Shown here in pieces: positions 37,900 through 52,268 of a DNA stretch of 64,000 nucleotides (positions within the stretch are counted from its first letter, which is position 1; each line of letters starts with the position of its first letter). The stretch spans positions 11,532,001 to 11,596,000 of the forward strand of contig JAJQJQ010000002.1 of NCBI GenBank assembly GCA_028622995.1, read 5' to 3'. This DNA comes from Panagrolaimus kolymaensis. Taxonomy: Eukaryota > Nematoda > Chromadorea > Rhabditida > Panagrolaimidae. The notes under the pieces were generated by a model, which did not search any database, had not been told where the DNA came from, and saw only the letters and a list, made by a program, of their open reading frames with translations. The translations under genes and the position numbers were made by a program.

Positions 37900-40800
37900 A
37901 ACACTTTCACAAAGTAAAACTAAAAATAAAGACGGCATTTAAAATTGCTCGATTTTATGTTGCTGCAACTCGGGTGTAATAATTTTTTGATTTTGTTTTT
38001 TTAAACATTTTTAAACAAATTTTCTTTTGTCATTCCATTAAACACTTTCACAAAGTAAAACTAAAAATAAAGACGGCATTTAAAATTGCTCGATTTTATG
38101 TTGCTGCAACTCGGGTGTAATAATTTTTTGATTTTGTTTTTTTAAACATTTTTAAACAAATTTTCTTTTGTCATTCCATTAAACACTTTCACAAAGTAAA
38201 ACTAAAAATAAAGATGGCATTTCAAATTGCTCGATTTTATGTTGCTGCAACTCGGGTGTAATAATTTTTTGATTTTGTTTTTTTAAACATTTGTAAACAA
38301 ATTTTCTTTTGTCATTCCATTAAACACTTTCACAAAGTAAAACTAAAAATAAAGACGGCATTTAAAATTGCTCGATTTTATGTTGCTGCAACTCGGGTGT
38401 AATAATTTTTTGATTTTGTTTTTTTAAACATTTTTAAACAAATTTTCTTTTGTCATTCCATTAAATACTTTCACAAAGTAAAACTAAAAATAAAAACGGC
38501 ATTTAAAATTGCTCGATTTTATGTTGCTGCAACTCGGGTGTAATAATTTTTTGATTTTGTTTTTTTAAACATTTTTAAACAAATTTTCTTTTGTCATTCC
38601 ATTAAACACTTTCACAAAGTAAAACTAAAAATAAAGACGGCATTTAAAATTGCTCGATTTTATGTTGCTGCAACTCGGGTGTAATAATTTTTTGATTTTG
38701 TTTTTTTAAACATTTTTAAACAAATTTTCTTTTGTCATTCCATTAAATACTTTCACAAAGTAAAACTAAAAATAAAGACGGCATTTAAAATTGCTCGATT
38801 TTATGTTGCTGCAACTCGGGTGTAATAATTTTTTGATTTTGTTTTTTTAAACATTTTTAAACAAATTTTCTTTTGTCATTCCATTAAACACTTTCACAAA
38901 GTAAAACTAAAAATAAAGACGGCATTTAAAATTGCTCGATTTTATGTTGCTGCAACTCGGGTGTAATAATTTTTTGATTTTGTTTTTTTAAACATTTTTA
39001 AACAAATTTTCTTTTGTCATTCCATTAAATACTTTCACAAAGTAAAACTAAAAATAAAGACGGCATTTAAAATTGCTCGATTTTATGTTGCTGCAACTCG
39101 GGTGTAATAATTTTTTGATTTTGTTTTTTTAAACATTTTTAAACAAATTTTCTTTTGTCATTCCATTAAATACTTTCACAAAGTAAAACTAAAAATAAAG
39201 ACGGCATTTAAAATTGCTCGATTTTATGTTGCTGCAACTCGGGTGTAATAATTTTTTGATTTTGTTTTTTTAAACATTTTTAAACAAATTTTCTTTTGTC
39301 ATTCCATTAAATAATTTCACAAAGTAAAACTAAAAATAAAGACGGCATTTAAAATTGCTCGATTTTATGTTGCTGCAACTCGGGTGTAATAATTTTTTGA
39401 TTTTGTTTTTTTAAACATTTTTAAACAAATTTTCTTTTGTCATTCCATTAAATACTTTCACAAAGTAAAACTAAAAATAAAGACGGCATTTAAAATTGCT
39501 CGATTTTATGTTGCTGCAACTCGGGTGTAATAATTTTTTGATTTTGTTTTTTTAAACATTTTTAAACAAATTTTCTTTTGTCATTCCATTAAATACTTTC
39601 ACAAAGTAAAACTAAAAATAAAGATGGCATTTCAAATTGCTCGATTTTATGTTGGTGCAACTCGGGTGTAATAATTTTTTGATTTTGTTTTTTTAAACAT
39701 TTTTAAACAAATTTTCTTTTGTCATTCCATTAAATACTTTCACAAAGTAAAACTAAAAATAAAGATGGCATTTCAAATTGCTCGATTTTATGTTGGTGCA
39801 ACTCGGGTGTAATAATTTTTTGATTTTGTTTTTTTAAACATTTTTAAACAAATTTTCTTTTGTCATTCCATTAAATACTTTCACAAAGTAAAACTAAAAA
39901 TAAAGATGGCATTTCAAATTGCTCGATTTTATGTTGCTGCAACTCGGGTGTAATAATTTTTTGATTTTGTTTTTTTAAACATTTTTAAACAAATTTTCTT
40001 TTGTCATTCCATTAAACACTTTCACAAAGTAAAACTAAAAATAAAGATGGCATTTCAAATTGCTCGATTTTATGTTGCTGCAACTCGGGTGTAATAATTT
40101 TTTGATTTTGTTTTTTTAAACATTTTTAAACAAATTTTCTTTTGTCATTCCATTAAATACTTTCACAAAGTAAAACTAAAAATAAAGATGGCATTTCAAA
40201 TTGCTCGATTTTATGTTGCTGCAACTCGGGTGTAATAATTTTTTGATTTTGTTTTTTTAAACATTTTTAAACAAATTTTCTTTTGTCATTCCATTAAATA
40301 CTTTCACAAAGTAAAACTAAAAATAAAGACGGCATTTAAAATTGCTCGATTTTATGTTGCTGCAACTCGGGTGTAATAATTTTTTGATTTTGTTTTTTTA
40401 AACATTTTTAAACAAATTTTCTTTTGTCATTCCATTAAATACTTTCACAAAGTAAAACTAAAAATAAAGATGGCATTTCAAATTGCTCGATTTTATGTTG
40501 CTGCAACTCGGGTGTAATAATTTTTTGATTTTGTTTTTTTAAACATTTTTAAACAAATTTTCTTTTGTCATTCCATTAAATACTTTCACAAAGTAAAACT
40601 AAAAATAAAGACGGCATTTAAAATTGCTCGATTTTATGTTGCTGCAACTCGGGTGTAATAATTTTTTGATTTTGTTTTTTTAAACATTTTTAAACAAATT
40701 TTCTTTTGTCATTCCATTAAACACTTTCACAAAGTAAAACTAAAAATAAAGATGGCATTTCAAATTGCTCGATTTTATGTTGCTGCAACTCGGGTGTAAT

Positions 40801-41420
40801 AATTTTTTGATTTTGTTTTTTTAAACATTTTTAAACAAATTTTCTTTTGTCATTCCATTAAACACTTTCACAAAGTAAAACTAAAAATAAAGATGGCATT
40901 TCAAATTGCTCGATTTTATGTTGCTGCAACTCGGGTGTAATAATTTTTTGATTTTGTTTTTTTAAACATTTTTAAACAAATTTTCTTTTGTCATTCCATT
41001 AAACACTTTCACAAAGTAAAACTAAAAATAAAGATGGCATTTCAAATTGCTCGATTTTATGTTGCTGCAACTCGGGTGTAATAATTTTTTGATTTTGTTT
41101 TTTTAAACATTTTTAAACAAATTTTCTTTTGTCATTCCATTAAACAATTTCACAAAGTAAAACTAAAAATAAAGATGGCATTTCAAATTGCTCGATTTTA
41201 TGTTGCTGCAACTCGGGTGTAATAATTTTTTGATTTTGTTTTTTTAAACATTTTTAAACAAATTTTCTTTTGTCATTCCATTAAATACTTTCACAAAGTA
41301 AAACTAAAAATAAAGACGGCATTTAAAATTGCTCGATTTTATGTTGCTGCAACTCGCGTGTAATAATTTTTTGATTTTGTTTTTTTAAACATTTTTAAAC
41401 AAATTTTCTTTTGTCATTCC
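37900..41420. repeat. Segmental duplication within the satellite, left copy
   Basis: Rare variants match those of 48330-51570: ACATTTGTAAAC (G at 38293), TAAAAACGGC (38491), GTTGGTGCAA (39651 and 39792) and TAAACAATTT (41141). The offset is 10434 bp (74 monomers) on the left side and 10152 bp (72 monomers) on the right, so the right-hand copy lacks two monomers. The order of variant types over the eleven monomers from about 39900 to 41420 is the same in both copies. Confidence 0.85.
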
Positions 41421-44400
41421 ATTAAATACTTTCACAAAGTAAAACTAAAAATAAAGACGGCATTTAAAATTGCTCGATTTTATGTTGCTGCAACTCGCGT
41501 GTAATAATTTTTTGATTTTGTTTTTTTAAACATTTTTAAACAAATTTTCTTTTGTCATTCCATTAAATACTTTCACAAAGTAAAACTAAAAATAAAGACG
41601 GCATTTCAAATTGCTCGATTTTATGTTGCTGCAACTCGGGTGTAATAATTTTTTGATTTTGTTTTTTTAAACATTTTTAAACAAATTTTCTTTTGTCATT
41701 CCATTAAATACTTTCACAAAGTAAAACTAAAAATAAAGATGGCATTTCAAATTGCTCGATTTTATGTTGCTGCAACTCGGGTGTAATAATTTTTTGATTT
41801 TGTTTTTTTAAACATTTTTAAACAAATTTTCTTTTGTCATTCCATTAAATACTTTCACAAAGTAAAACTAAAAATAAAGATGGCATTTCAAATTGCTCGA
41901 TTTTATGTTGCTGCAACTCGGGTGTAATAATTTTTTGATTTTGTTTTTTTAAACATTTTTAAACAAATTTTCTTTTGTCATTCCATTAAACACTTTCACA
42001 AAGTAAAACTAAAAATAAAGATGGCATTTCAAATTGCTCGATTTTATGTTGCTGCAACTCGGGTGTAATAATTTTTTGATTTTGTTTTTTTAAACATTTT
42101 TAAACAAATTTTCTTTTGTCATTCCATTAAATACTTTCACAAAGTAAAACTAAAAATAAAGATGGCATTTCAAATTGCTCGATTTTATGTTGCTGCAACT
42201 CGGGTGTAATAATTTTTTGATTTTGTTTTTTTAAACATTTTTAAACAAATTTTCTTTTGTCATTCCATTAAATACTTTCACAAAGTAAAACTAAAAATAA
42301 AGACGGCATTTAAAATTGCTCGATTTTATGTTGCTGCAACTCGGGTGTAATAATTTTTTGATTTTGTTTTTTTAAACATTTTTAAACAAATTTTCTTTTG
42401 TCATTCCATTAAATACTTTCACAAAGTAAAACTAAAAATAAAGACGGCATTTAAAATTGCTCGATTTTATGTTGCTGCAACTCGGGTGTAATAATTTTTT
42501 GATTTTGTTTTTTTAAACATTTTTAAACAAATTTTCTTTTGTCATTCCATTAAATACTTTCACAAAGTAAAACTAAAAATAAAGACGGCATTTAAAATTG
42601 CTCGATTTTATGTTGCTGCAACTCGGGTGTAATAATTTTTTGATTTTGTTTTTTTAAACATTTTTAAACAAATTTTCTTTTGTCATTCCATTAAATACTT
42701 TCACAAAGTAAAACTAAAAATAAAGACGGCATTTAAAATTGCTCGATTTTATGTTGCTGCAACTCGGGTGTAATAATTTTTTGATTTTGTTTTTTTAAAC
42801 ATTTTTAAACAAATTTTCTTTTGTCATTCCATTAAATACTTTCACAAAGTAAAACTAAAAATAAAGACGGCATTTAAAATTGCTCGATTTTATGTTGCTG
42901 CAACTCGGGTGTAATAATTTTTTGATTTTGTTTTTTTAAACATTTTTAAACAAATTTTCTTTTGTCATTCCATTAAACACTTTCACAAAGTAAAACTAAA
43001 AATAAAGACGGCATTTAAAATTGCTCGATTTTATGTTGCTGCAACTCGGGTGTAATAATTTTTTGATTTTGTTTTTTTAAACATTTTTAAACAAATTTTC
43101 TTTTGTCATTCCATTAAATACTTTCACAAAGTAAAACTAAAAATAAAGACGGCATTTAAAATTGCTCGATTTTATGTTGCTGCAACTCGGGTGTAATAAT
43201 TTTTTGATTTTGTTTTTTTAAACATTTTTAAACAAATTTTCTTTTGTCATTCCATTAAATACTTTCACAAAGTAAAACTAAAAATAAAGACGGCATTTAA
43301 AATTGCTCGATTTTATGTTGCTGCAACTCGGGTGTAATAATTTTTTGATTTTGTTTTTTTAAACATTTTTAAACAAATTTTCTTTTGTCATTCCATTAAA
43401 TACTTTCACAAAGTAAAACTAAAAATAAAGACGGCATTTAAAATTGCTCGATTTTATGTTGCTGCAACTCGGGTGTAATAATTTTTTGATTTTGTTTTTT
43501 TAAACATTTTTAAACAAATTTTCTTTTGTCATTCCATTAAATACTTTCACAAAGTAAAACTAAAAATAAAGACGGCATTTAAAATTGCTCGATTTTATGT
43601 TGCTGCAACTCGGGTGTAATAATTTTTTGATTTTGTTTTTTTAAACATTTTTAAACAAATTTTCTTTTGTCATTCCATTAAATACTTTCACAAAGTAAAA
43701 CTAAAAATAAAGATGGCATTTCAAATTGCTCGATTTTATGTTGCTGCAACTCGGGTGTAATAATTTTTTGATTTTGTTTTTTTAAACATTTTTAAACAAA
43801 TTTTCTTTTGTCATTCCATTAAATACTTTCACAAAGTAAAACTAAAAATAAAGACGGCATTTAAAATTGCTCGATTTTATGTTGCTGCAACTCGGGTGTA
43901 ATAATTTTTTGATTTTGTTTTTTTAAACATTTTTAAACAAATTTTCTTTTGTCATTCCATTAAATACTTTCACAAAGTAAAACTAAAAATAAAGACGGCA
44001 TTTAAAATTGCTCGATTTTATGTTGCTGCAACTCGGGTGTAATAATTTTTTGATTTTGTTTTTTTAAACATTTTTAAACAAATTTTCTTTTGTCATTCCA
44101 TTAAATACTTTCACAAAGTAAAACTAAAAATAAAGACGGCATTTAAAATTGCTCGATTTTATGTTGCTGCAACTCGGGTGTAATAATTTTTTGATTTTGT
44201 TTTTTTAAACATTTTTAAACAAATTTTCTTTTGTCATTCCATTAAATACTTTCACAAAGTAAAACTAAAAATAAAGACGGCATTTAAAATTGCTCGATTT
44301 TATGTTGCTGCAACTCGGGTGTAATAATTTTTTGATTTTGTTTTTTTAAACATTTTTAAACAAATTTTCTTTTGTCATTCCATTAAATACTTTCACAAAG

Positions 44401-47400
44401 TAAAACTAAAAATAAAGACGGCATTTAAAATTGCTCGATTTTATGTTGCTGCAACTCGGGTGTAATAATTTTTTGATTTTGTTTTTTTAAACATTTTTAA
44501 ACAAATTTTCTTTTGTCATTCCATTAAATACTTTCACAAAGTAAAACTAAAAATAAAGATGTCATTTCAAATTGCTCGATTTTATGTTGCTGCAACTCGG
44601 GTGTAATAATTTTTTGATTTTGTTTTTTTAAACATTTTTAAACAAATTTTCTTTTGTCATTCCATTAAATACTTTCACAAAGTAAAACTAAAAATAAAGA
44701 CGGCATTTAAAATTGCTCGATTTTATGTTGCTGCAACTCGGGTGTAATAATTTTTTGATTTTGTTTTTTTAAACATTTTTAAACAAATTTTCTTTTGTCA
44801 TTCCATTAAATACTTTCACAAAGTAAAACTAAAAATAAAGATGTCATTTCAAATTGCTCGATTTTATGTTGCTGCAACTCGGGTGTAATAATTTTTTGAT
44901 TTTGTTTTTTTAAACATTTTTAAACAAATTTTCTTTTGTCATTCCATTAAATACTTTCACAAAGTAAAACTAAAAATAAAGATGTCATTTCAAATTGCTC
45001 GATTTTATGTTGCTGCAACTCGGGTGTAATAATTTTTTGATTTTGTTTTTTTAAACATTTTTAAACAAATTTTCTTTTGTCATTCCATTAAATACTTTCA
45101 CAAAGTAAAACTAAAAATAAAGATGTCATTTCAAATTGCTCGATTTTATGTTGCTGCAACTCGGGTGTAATAATTTTTTGATTTTGTTTTTTTAAACATT
45201 TTTAAACAAATTTTCTTTTGTCATTCCATTAAATACTTTCACAAAGTAAAACTAAAAATAAAGATGTCATTTCAAATTGCTCGATTTTATGTTGCTGCAA
45301 CTCGGGTGTAATAATTTTTTGATTTTGTTTTTTTAAACATTTTTAAACAAATTTTCTTTTGTCATTCCATTAAATACTTTCACAAAGTAAAACTAAAAAT
45401 AAAGACGGCATTTAAAATTGCTCGATTTTATGTTGCTGCAACTCGGGTGTAATAATTTTTTGATTTTGTTTTTTTAAACATTTTTAAACAAATTTTCTTT
45501 TGTCATTCCATTAAATACTTTCACAAAGTAAAACTAAAAATAAAGATGTCATTTCAAATTGCTCGATTTTATGTTGCTGCAACTCGGGTGTAATAATTTT
45601 TTGATTTTGTTTTTTTAAACATTTTTAAACAAATTTTCTTTTGTCATTCCATTAAATACTTTCACAAAGTAAAACTAAAAATAAAGACGGCATTTAAAAT
45701 TGCTCGATTTTATGTTGCTGCAACTCGGGTGTAATAATTTTTTGATTTTGTTTTTTTAAACATTTTTAAACAAATTTTCTTTTGTCATTCCATTAAATAC
45801 TTTCACAAAGTAAAACTAAAAATAAAGACGGCATTTAAAATTGCTCGATTTTATGTTGCTGCAACTCGGGTGTAATAATTTTTTGATTTTGTTTTTTTAA
45901 ACATTTTTAAACAAATTTTCTTTTGTCATTCCATTAAATACTTTCACAAAGTAAAACTAAAAATAAAGATGTCATTTCAAATTGCTCGATTTTATGTTGC
46001 TGCAACTCGGGTGTAATAATTTTTTGATTTTGTTTTTTTAAACATTTTTAAACAAATTTTCTTTTGTCATTCCATTAAATACTTTCACAAAGTAAAACTA
46101 AAAATAAAGATGTCATTTCAAATTGCTCGATTTTATGTTGCTGCAACTCGGGTGTAATAATTTTTTGATTTTGTTTTTTTAAACATTTTTAAACAAATTT
46201 TCTTTTGTCATTCCATTAAATACTTTCACAAAGTAAAACTAAAAATAAAGATGTCATTTCAAATTGCTCGATTTTATGTTGCTGCAACTCGGGTGTAATA
46301 ATTTTTTGATTTTGTTTTTTTAAACATTTTTAAACAAATTTTCTTTTGTCATTCCATTAAATACTTTCACAAAGTAAAACTAAAAATAAAGATGTCATTT
46401 CAAATTGCTCGATTTTATGTTGCTGCAACTCGGGTGTAATAATTTTTTGATTTTGTTTTTTTAAACATTTTTAAACAAATTTTCTTTTGTCATTCCATTA
46501 AATACTTTCACAAAGTAAAACTAAAAATAAAGACGGCATTTAAAATTGCTCGATTTTATGTTGCTGCAACTCGGGTGTAATAATTTTTTGATTTTGTTTT
46601 TTTAAACATTTTTAAACAAATTTTCTTTTGTCATTCCATTAAATACTTTCACAAAGTAAAACTAAAAATAAAGACGGCATTTAAAATTGCTCGATTTTAT
46701 GTTGCTGCAACTCGGGTGTAATAATTTTTTGATTTTGTTTTTTTAAACATTTTTAAACAAATTTTCTTTTGTCATTCCATTAAATACTTTCACAAAGTAA
46801 AACTAAAAATAAAGACGGCATTTAAAATTGCTCGATTTTATGTTGCTGCAACTCGGGTGTAATAATTTTTTGATTTTGTTTTTTTAAACATTTTTAAACA
46901 AATTTTCTTTTGTCATTCCATTAAATACTTTCACAAAGTAAAACTAAAAATAAAGACGGCATTTAAAATTGCTCGATTTTATGTTGCTGCAACTCGGGTG
47001 TAATAATTTTTTGATTTTGTTTTTTTAAACATTTTTAAACAAATTTTCTTTTGTCATTCCATTAAATACTTTCACAAAGTAAAACTAAAAATAAAGACGG
47101 CATTTAAAATTGCTCGATTTTATGTTGCTGCAACTCGGGTGTAATAATTTTTTGATTTTGTTTTTTTAAACATTTTTAAACAAATTTTCTTTTGTCATTC
47201 CATTAAATACTTTCACAAAGTAAAACTAAAAATAAAGACGGCATTTAAAATTGCTCGATTTTATGTTGCTGCAACTCGGGTGTAATAATTTTTTGATTTT
47301 GTTTTTTTAAACATTTTTAAACAAATTTTCTTTTGTCATTCCATTAAACACTTTCACAAAGTAAAACTAAAAATAAAGATGGCATTTCAAATTGCTCGAT

Positions 47401-48329
47401 TTTATGTTGCTGCAACTCGGGTGTAATAATTTTTTGATTTTGTTTTTTTAAACATTTTTAAACAAATTTTCTTTTGTCATTCCATTAAACACTTTCACAA
47501 AGTAAAACTAAAAATAAAGACGGCATTTAAAATTGCTCGATTTTATGTTGCTGCAACTCGGGTGTAATAATTTTTTGATTTTGTTTTTTTAAACATTTTT
47601 AAACAAATTTTCTTTTGTCATTCCATTAAATACTTTCACAAAGTAAAACTAAAAATAAAGACGGCATTTAAAATTGCTCGATTTTATGTTGCTGCAACTC
47701 GGGTGTAATAATTTTTTGATTTTGTTTTTTTAAACATTTTTAAACAAATTTTCTTTTGTCATTCCATTAAATACTTTCACAAAGTAAAACTAAAAATAAA
47801 GACGGCATTTAAAATTGCTCGATTTTATGTTGCTGCAACTCGGGTGTAATAATTTTCTGATTTTGTTTTTTTAAACATTTTTAAACAAATTTTCTTTTGT
47901 CATTCCATTAAATACTTTCACAAAGTAAAACTAAAAATAAAGACGGCATTTAAAATTGCTCGATTTTATGTTGCTGCAACTCGGGTGTAATAATTTTTTG
48001 ATTTTGTTTTTTTAAACATTTTTAAACAAATTTTCTTTTGTCATTCCATTAAATACTTTCACAAAGTAAAACTAAAAATAAAGACGGCATTTAAAATTGC
48101 TCGATTTTATGTTGCTGCAACTCGGGTGTAATAATTTTTTGATTTTGTTTTTTTAAACATTTTTAAACAAATTTTCTTTTGTCATTCCATTAAACACTTT
48201 CACAAAGTAAAACTAAAAATAAAGATGGCATTTCAAATTGCTCGATTTTATGTTGCTGCAACTCGGGTGTAATAATTTTTTGATTTTGTTTTTTTAAACA
48301 TTTTTAAACAAATTTTCTTTTGTCATTCC

Positions 48330-51300
48330 ATTAAACACTTTCACAAAGTAAAACTAAAAATAAAGACGGCATTTAAAATTGCTCGATTTTATGTTGCTGC
48401 AACTCGGGTGTAATAATTTTTTGATTTTGTTTTTTTAAACATTTTTAAACAAATTTTCTTTTGTCATTCCATTAAACACTTTCACAAAGTAAAACTAAAA
48501 ATAAAGACGGCATTTAAAATTGCTCGATTTTATGTTGCTGCAACTCGGGTGTAATAATTTTTTGATTTTGTTTTTTTAAACATTTTTAAACAAATTTTCT
48601 TTTGTCATTCCATTAAACACTTTCACAAAGTAAAACTAAAAATAAAGATGGCATTTCAAATTGCTCGATTTTATGTTGCTGCAACTCGGGTGTAATAATT
48701 TTTTGATTTTGTTTTTTTAAACATTTGTAAACAAATTTTCTTTTGTCATTCCATTAAACACTTTCACAAAGTAAAACTAAAAATAAAGACGGCATTTAAA
48801 ATTGCTCGATTTTATGTTGCTGCAACTCGGGTGTAATAATTTTTTGATTTTGTTTTTTTAAACATTTTTAAACAAATTTTCTTTTGTCATTCCATTAAAT
48901 ACTTTCACAAAGTAAAACTAAAAATAAAAACGGCATTTAAAATTGCTCGATTTTATGTTGCTGCAACTCGGGTGTAATAATTTTTTGATTTTGTTTTTTT
49001 AAACATTTTTAAACAAATTTTCTTTTGTCATTCCATTAAACACTTTCGCAAAGTAAAACTAAAAATAAAGACGGCATTTAAAATTGCTCGATTTTATGTT
49101 GCTGCAACTCGGGTGTAATAATTTTTTGATTTTGTTTTTTTAAACATTTTTAAACAAATTTTCTTTTGTCATTCCATTAAACACTTTCACAAAGTAAAAC
49201 TAAAAATAAAGACGGCATTTAAAATTGCTCGATTTTATGTTGCTGCAACTCGGGTGTAATAATTTTTTGATTTTGTTTTTTTAAACATTTTTAAACAAAT
49301 TTTCTTTTGTCATTCCATTAAATACTTTCACAAAGTAAAACTAAAAATAAAGACGGCATTTAAAATTGCTCGATTTTATGTTGCTGCAACTCGGGTGTAA
49401 TAATTTTTTGATTTTGTTTTTTTAAACATTTTTAAACAAATTTTCTTTTGTCATTCCATTAAATACTTTCACAAAGTAAAACTAAAAATAAAGACGGCAT
49501 TTAAAATTGCTCGATTTTATGTTGCTGCAACTCGGGTGTAATAATTTTTTGATTTTGTTTTTTTAAACATTTTTAAACAAATTTTCTTTTGTCATTCCAT
49601 TAAATACTTTCACAAAGTAAAACTAAAAATAAAGACGGCATTTAAAATTGCTCGATTTTATGTTGCTGCAACTCGGGTGTAATAATTTTTTGATTTTGTT
49701 TTTTTAAACATTTTTAAACAAATTTTCTTTTGTCATTCCATTAAATACTTTCACAAAGTAAAACTAAAAATAAAGATGGCATTTCAAATTGCTCGATTTT
49801 ATGTTTGTGCAACTCGGGTGTAATAATTTTTTGATTTTGTTTTTTTAAACATTTTTAAACAAATTTTCTTTTGTCATTCCATTAAATACTTTCACAAAGT
49901 AAAACTAAAAATAAAGATGGCATTTCAAATTGCTCGATTTTATGTTGGTGCAACTCGGGTGTAATAATTTTTTGATTTTGTTTTTTTAAACATTTTTAAA
50001 CAAATTTTCTTTTGTCATTCCATTAAATACTTTCACAAAGTAAAACTAAAAATAAAGATGGCATTTCAAATTGCTCGATTTTATGTTGCTGCAACTCGGG
50101 TGTAATAATTTTTTGATTTTGTTTTTTTAAACATTTTTAAACAAATTTTCTTTTGTCATTCCATTAAACACTTTCACAAAGTAAAACTAAAAATAAAGAT
50201 GGCATTTCAAATTGCTCGATTTTATGTTGCTGCAACTCGGGTGTAATAATTTTTTGATTTTGTTTTTTTAAACATTTTTAAACAAATTTTCTTTTGTCAT
50301 TCCATTAAATACTTTCACAAAGTAAAACTAAAAATAAAGATGGCATTTCAAATTGCTCGATTTTATGTTGCTGCAACTCGGGTGTAATAATTTTTTGATT
50401 TTGTTTTTTTAAACATTTTTAAACAAATTTTCTTTTGTCATTCCATTAAATACTTTCACAAAGTAAAACTAAAAATAAAGACGGCATTTAAAATTGCTCG
50501 ATTTTATGTTGCTGCAACTCGGGTGTAATAATTTTTTGATTTTGTTTTTTTAAACATTTTTAAACAAATTTTCTTTTGTCATTCCATTAAATACTTTCAC
50601 AAAGTAAAACTAAAAATAAAGATGGCATTTCAAATTGCTCGATTTTATGTTGCTGCAACTCGGGTGTAATAATTTTTTGATTTTGTTTTTTTAAACATTT
50701 TTAAACAAATTTTCTTTTGTCATTCCATTAAATACTTTCACAAAGTAAAACTAAAAATAAAGACGGCATTTAAAATTGCTCGATTTTATGTTGCTGCAAC
50801 TCGGGTGTAATAATTTTTTGATTTTGTTTTTTTAAACATTTTTAAACAAATTTTCTTTTGTCATTCCATTAAACACTTTCACAAAGTAAAACTAAAAATA
50901 AAGATGGCATTTCAAATTGCTCGATTTTATGTTGCTGCAACTCGGGTGTAATAATTTTTTGATTTTGTTTTTTTAAACATTTTTAAACAAATTTTCTTTT
51001 GTCATTCCATTAAACACTTTCACAAAGTAAAACTAAAAATAAAGATGGCATTTCAAATTGCTCGATTTTATGTTGCTGCAACTCGGGTGTAATAATTTTT
51101 TGATTTTGTTTTTTTAAACATTTTTAAACAAATTTTCTTTTGTCATTCCATTAAACACTTTCACAAAGTAAAACTAAAAATAAAGATGGCATTTCAAATT
51201 GCTCGATTTTATGTTGCTGCAACTCGGGTGTAATAATTTTTTGATTTTGTTTTTTTAAACATTTTTAAACAAATTTTCTTTTGTCATTCCATTAAACAAT

Positions 51301-51570
51301 TTCACAAAGTAAAACTAAAAATAAAGATGGCATTTCAAATTGCTCGATTTTATGTTGCTGCAACTCGGGTGTAATAATTTTTTGATTTTGTTTTTTTAAA
51401 CATTTTTAAACAAATTTTCTTTTGTCATTCCATTAAATACTTTCACAAAGTAAAACTAAAAATAAAGACGGCATTTAAAATTGCTCGATTTTATGTTGCT
51501 GCAACTCGGGTGTAATAATTTTTTGATTTTGTTTTTTTAAACATTTTTAAACAAATTTTCTTTTGTCATT
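48330..51570. repeat. Segmental duplication within the satellite, right copy
   Basis: Partner of 37900-41420. Matching rare variants lie at 48727, 48925, 49803 (here GTTTGTGCAA), 49944 and 51293. The likeness ends in the monomer starting 51434, where the partner has CTCGCGTG. A two-monomer deletion lies between 48925 and 49803 relative to the other copy. Confidence 0.85.
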
Positions 51571-51989
51571 CCATTAAACACTTTCACAAAGTAAAACTAA
51601 AAATAAAGATGGCATTTCAAATTGCTCGATTTTATGTTGCTGCAACTCGGGTGTAATAATTTTTTGATTTTGTTTTTTTAAACATTTTTAAACAAATTTT
51701 CTTTTGTCATTCAAATAAACACTTTCACAAAGTAAAACTAAAAATAAAGATGGCATTTCAAATTGCTCGATTTCATGTTGCTGCAACTCGGGTGTAATAA
51801 TTTTTTGATTTTGTTTTTTTAAACATTTTTAAACAAATTTTCTTTTGTCATTCCATTAAATACTTTCACAAAGTAAAACTAAAAATAAAGTCGGCATTTA
51901 AAATTGCTCGATTTTATGTTGCTGCAACTCGGGTGTAATAATTTTTTGATTTTGTTTTTTTAAACATTTTTAAACAAATTTTCTTTTGT

Positions 51990-51995
51990 CATTCC
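51990..51995. repeat. 6-bp target site duplication, left (CATTCC)
   Basis: CATTCC directly precedes the left terminal repeat and is repeated after the right one at 55901-55906. Uninterrupted monomers carry this hexamer once (GTCATTCCATTAAA), so the duplication was made on insertion. Six bases is the size known for Polinton integration. Confidence 0.95.
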
Positions 51996-52268
51996 AGAAG
52001 AATATAGTCCGGGAAAATTCTCGAGTTTCCGGAACATAGCCGTAAAAACGCATTTTTTCTCGGACTTAGTTTTATTTTCATCTTTTTTTTTCTCGGACTT
52101 AGAAATTTTTACACTTTTTTTCGCGGACTTAGAAGAAAAAAGCTCGTTCGCGACTTTGCGTGTTATCGAGTTTTTGGGAGATAGTTTTTTTTTCGCTCCG
52201 TGTTATCGAGTTTTTGGAACATAGTTTTTTTTCGCGAGCAAAGAAAAAAGTCGCTATTATCGAGTTTT
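51996..52268 (+). repeat. Left terminal inverted repeat of the Polinton element
   Basis: It is the reverse complement of 55626-55900. The outer part of more than 200 bp matches without a visible difference; the inner 50-60 bp differ by homopolymer length and a few bases. It contains internal sub-repeats: CGGACTTAG three times and TTATCGAGTTTTTGG three times. The end reads AGAAGAATATAGTCC. Confidence 0.95.

Larger units (their letters stand above)
8174..51995. repeat. Main 141-bp satellite block (about 311 monomers)
   Basis: Uninterrupted head-to-tail monomers. From the monomer start at 8287 to that at 51856 is 43569 bp, exactly 309 periods of 141 bp, so there is no net insertion or deletion. 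Each monomer has a G+C core (GACGGC, GCTCG, GTTGCTGCAACTCGGGTG) and an A/T-tract half (TTTTTTTAAACATTTTTAAACAAATTTTC). Two main linked haplotypes alternate: GACGGCATTTAAAATTG, usually with TTAAATAC, and GATGGCATTTCAAATTG, with either TTAAACAC or TTAAATAC; a GATGTCATTTC form is a third. Diversity is highest before about 12.5 kb and low from 15 to 19 kb. The length is close to nucleosome-core size, so a centromeric or heterochromatic role is plausible but not shown. Confidence 0.98.

Noticed and set aside
8174..51995. CRISPR-like regular direct repeats
   Set aside because: The whole 141-bp unit is repeated with no unique spacers, and the context is eukaryotic.
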